This document shows, piece by piece, positions 5,712 through 6,516 of a stretch of DNA of 6,516 nt (within the stretch, counting starts at the first letter, position 1; every line of letters begins with the position of its first letter). The stretch is from positions 1 through 6,516 of the forward strand of contig QHYO01000246.1 in NCBI GenBank assembly GCA_003224135.1, read 5' to 3'. This stretch comes from Acidobacteriota bacterium. Its GTDB lineage: Bacteria > Acidobacteriota > Terriglobia > Acidiferrales > UBA7541. Position numbers and translations under genes: made by a program. The notes beneath the pieces are model-generated. The model was not told the origin of the DNA. It saw only the letters and a program-made list of their open reading frames with translations, and searched no databases.

Positions 5712-6516
5712 TTACGGGATGACTGCCGAGACTTCGTTCGAATAGACGCTTTCGGTTCCGCTTGCGTCCACGGAGGTTGCGACATAGTAGTAGGTCTGGC
5801 CGCCCTGCACGCTCGCATCTGCGTAGCTCACTCCTCCTATCGGCGAAGCGGTGATCCTTGCGTAGGAACTTCCTTTCACCTGGCTGCGGTAGACGTAGTA
5901 ACCCGCAACCGAAGTTGTGCTGGGGCCCCAATTGAGGGCGACCGAATGCTGCACGCTTGGTGCAACTCCGGTACCGCTCAGCGCTACGCTCGAGTTCGAT
6001 CCCGTGGCGTTGCTCAGAATTGTGGCGCTGCCGCCGACAGTGCCGGCCACGGAAGGCGCGAACTGCACGCTGACCGAGGCGCTCTGATTCGGCGAAAGCG
6101 TCACCGCGCCCGCGCCGCTCACAATCGAATAGCCAGCGCCCGTCGCGGTCACACCTGAAATCGCTACGTTCGAATTGCCGGTGTTGGTTACCGTAAATCC
6201 TTGCGCCGCCGAACTACCGTTATTCACGCTGCCAAAGCTCAGGCTGCTGGGGTTTACGCTGATGGTGTAGGAAGCCGCTACGCCCGTGCCGCTCAGCGCG
6301 ACCGTTGCCGGGGAATTCGGCGCGTTGCTCGAGATCGATACGGAGCCGCTGACGCTGCCCGCAGCTTTCGGCGCAAACTGTACGTTGAAGTTTCCGCTCT
6401 GCCCGGGCCCGAGCGTCGTGGGAATTGCCAGGCCGCTCAAGCTGAACCCCGTACCGGTCACGGTTGCCTGCGAAATCGTCAAGCTCGCCGTTCCGCTATT
6501 TTTGACCTGTATCGTC
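5712..6516 (-). CDS. Choice-of-anchor D / ASH-repeat protein with C-terminal FnIII domain, C-terminal part (runs off right edge)
   Basis: The minus-strand frame is open from the right edge to a TAA at 5712-5714, giving 267 residues. No true start is seen: the first visible residues (TIQVKNSGTASLTISQ) already lie inside a domain, and the only start-like codon there, a TTG at 6482, is just a Leu within it. Two Ig-like units of the choice-of-anchor D / ASH (PapD-like) type follow each other. Each has V-K/T-N-S/T-G early, L-x-P-x-Q-S then VQFAP in the middle and VALSGTGVA at the end; VNPSSLSFGSV opens the second. The last 80 residues are a fibronectin type III domain, from SVALNWGPSTTSVAGYYVYR to YSNEVSAVIP. 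Composition is rich in S, G, T, V and A with no Cys, as expected for an exported or surface protein. Any signal peptide or catalytic domain is outside the window. It converges on the VanZ gene and is probably not part of that operon. Adhesion or substrate binding is a guess. Confidence 0.87.
   Translation of the reverse strand, partial: TIQVKNSGTASLTISQATVTGTGFSLSGLAIPTTLGPGQSGNFNVQFAPKAAGSVSGSVSISSNAPNSPATVALSGTGVAASYTISVNPSSLSFGSVNNGSSAAQGFTVTNTGNSNVAISGVTATGAGYSIVSGAGAVTLSPNQSASVSVQFAPSVAGTVGGSATILSNATGSNSSVALSGTGVAPSVQHSVALNWGPSTTSVAGYYVYRSQVKGSSYARITASPIGGVSYADASVQGGQTYYYVATSVDASGTESVYSNEVSAVIP
5961..6515 (-). repeat. Two tandem ASH-like (choice-of-anchor D) domain repeats
   Basis: Repeat A (about 6276-6515, 5' end outside the window) and repeat B (about 5961-6272) share VQFAP and the closing VALSGTGVA. 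The DNA is also similar at the repeat ends: plus-strand CCGCTCAGCGC occurs in both, near 5976 and 6289. This suggests internal duplication, and more copies are likely to lie upstream in the gene beyond the window. Confidence 0.7.

Noticed and set aside
1..6516. CRISPR arrays, tRNA/rRNA genes, insertion sequences, attachment sites, phage or defence genes
   Set aside because: I saw no regularly spaced repeats, tRNA-like cloverleaf, transposase motifs or defence-system domains on either strand.

Overview
The window looks like part of an exopolysaccharide / cell-envelope locus from an Acidobacteriota-type soil bacterium (class Terriglobia, Koribacter/Granulicella-like). This placement is inference. 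It rests on moderately high GC, on a C-terminal 'choice-of-anchor D' plus fibronectin-III protein of the style abundant in that group, and on a Wzz/GumC protein next to a long TPR lipoprotein. No rRNA, tRNA, CRISPR array, insertion sequence or phage gene is visible.

Layout. (1) Positions 1-802, minus strand: the N-terminal 267 residues of a Wzz/GumC-type polysaccharide chain-length determinant that runs off the left edge. (2) Positions 803-1246: a divergent intergenic region of about 440 bp. It contains a perfect 12-bp palindrome, a possible 36-codon small ORF with a very good Shine-Dalgarno, and a perfect 10-bp tandem repeat carrying two -10-like hexamers just before the next gene. (3) Positions 1247-3547, plus strand: a lipoprotein made almost wholly of about 21 tandem TPR units, like the TPR proteins of exosortase/EPS loci (PrsT-like). 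(4) Positions 3615-5090: an RmlC-like cupin epimerase and an RmlD reductase separated by 3 nt, the last two steps of dTDP-L-rhamnose synthesis. (5) Positions 5166-5678: a VanZ-family membrane protein. (6) Positions 5712-6516, minus strand and convergent: the C-terminal part of a large secreted protein with ASH-like (choice-of-anchor D) repeats and a terminal FnIII domain, running off the right edge.

How they fit together (inference): RmlC/RmlD would supply a deoxy-sugar nucleotide, Wzz would set chain length of the polymer, and the TPR lipoprotein would act as an envelope scaffold in assembly or export. VanZ is an accessory membrane protein of unknown role. The four plus-strand genes have short gaps and no convincing terminator between them, so they may be one transcript. 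The right-hand surface protein is a separate unit.

Nothing here amounts to a clearly new system. The points most worth checking are the divergent active site of the RmlC-like protein, the small ORF and conflicting start signals before the TPR gene, and the short repeats in the divergent regulatory region.
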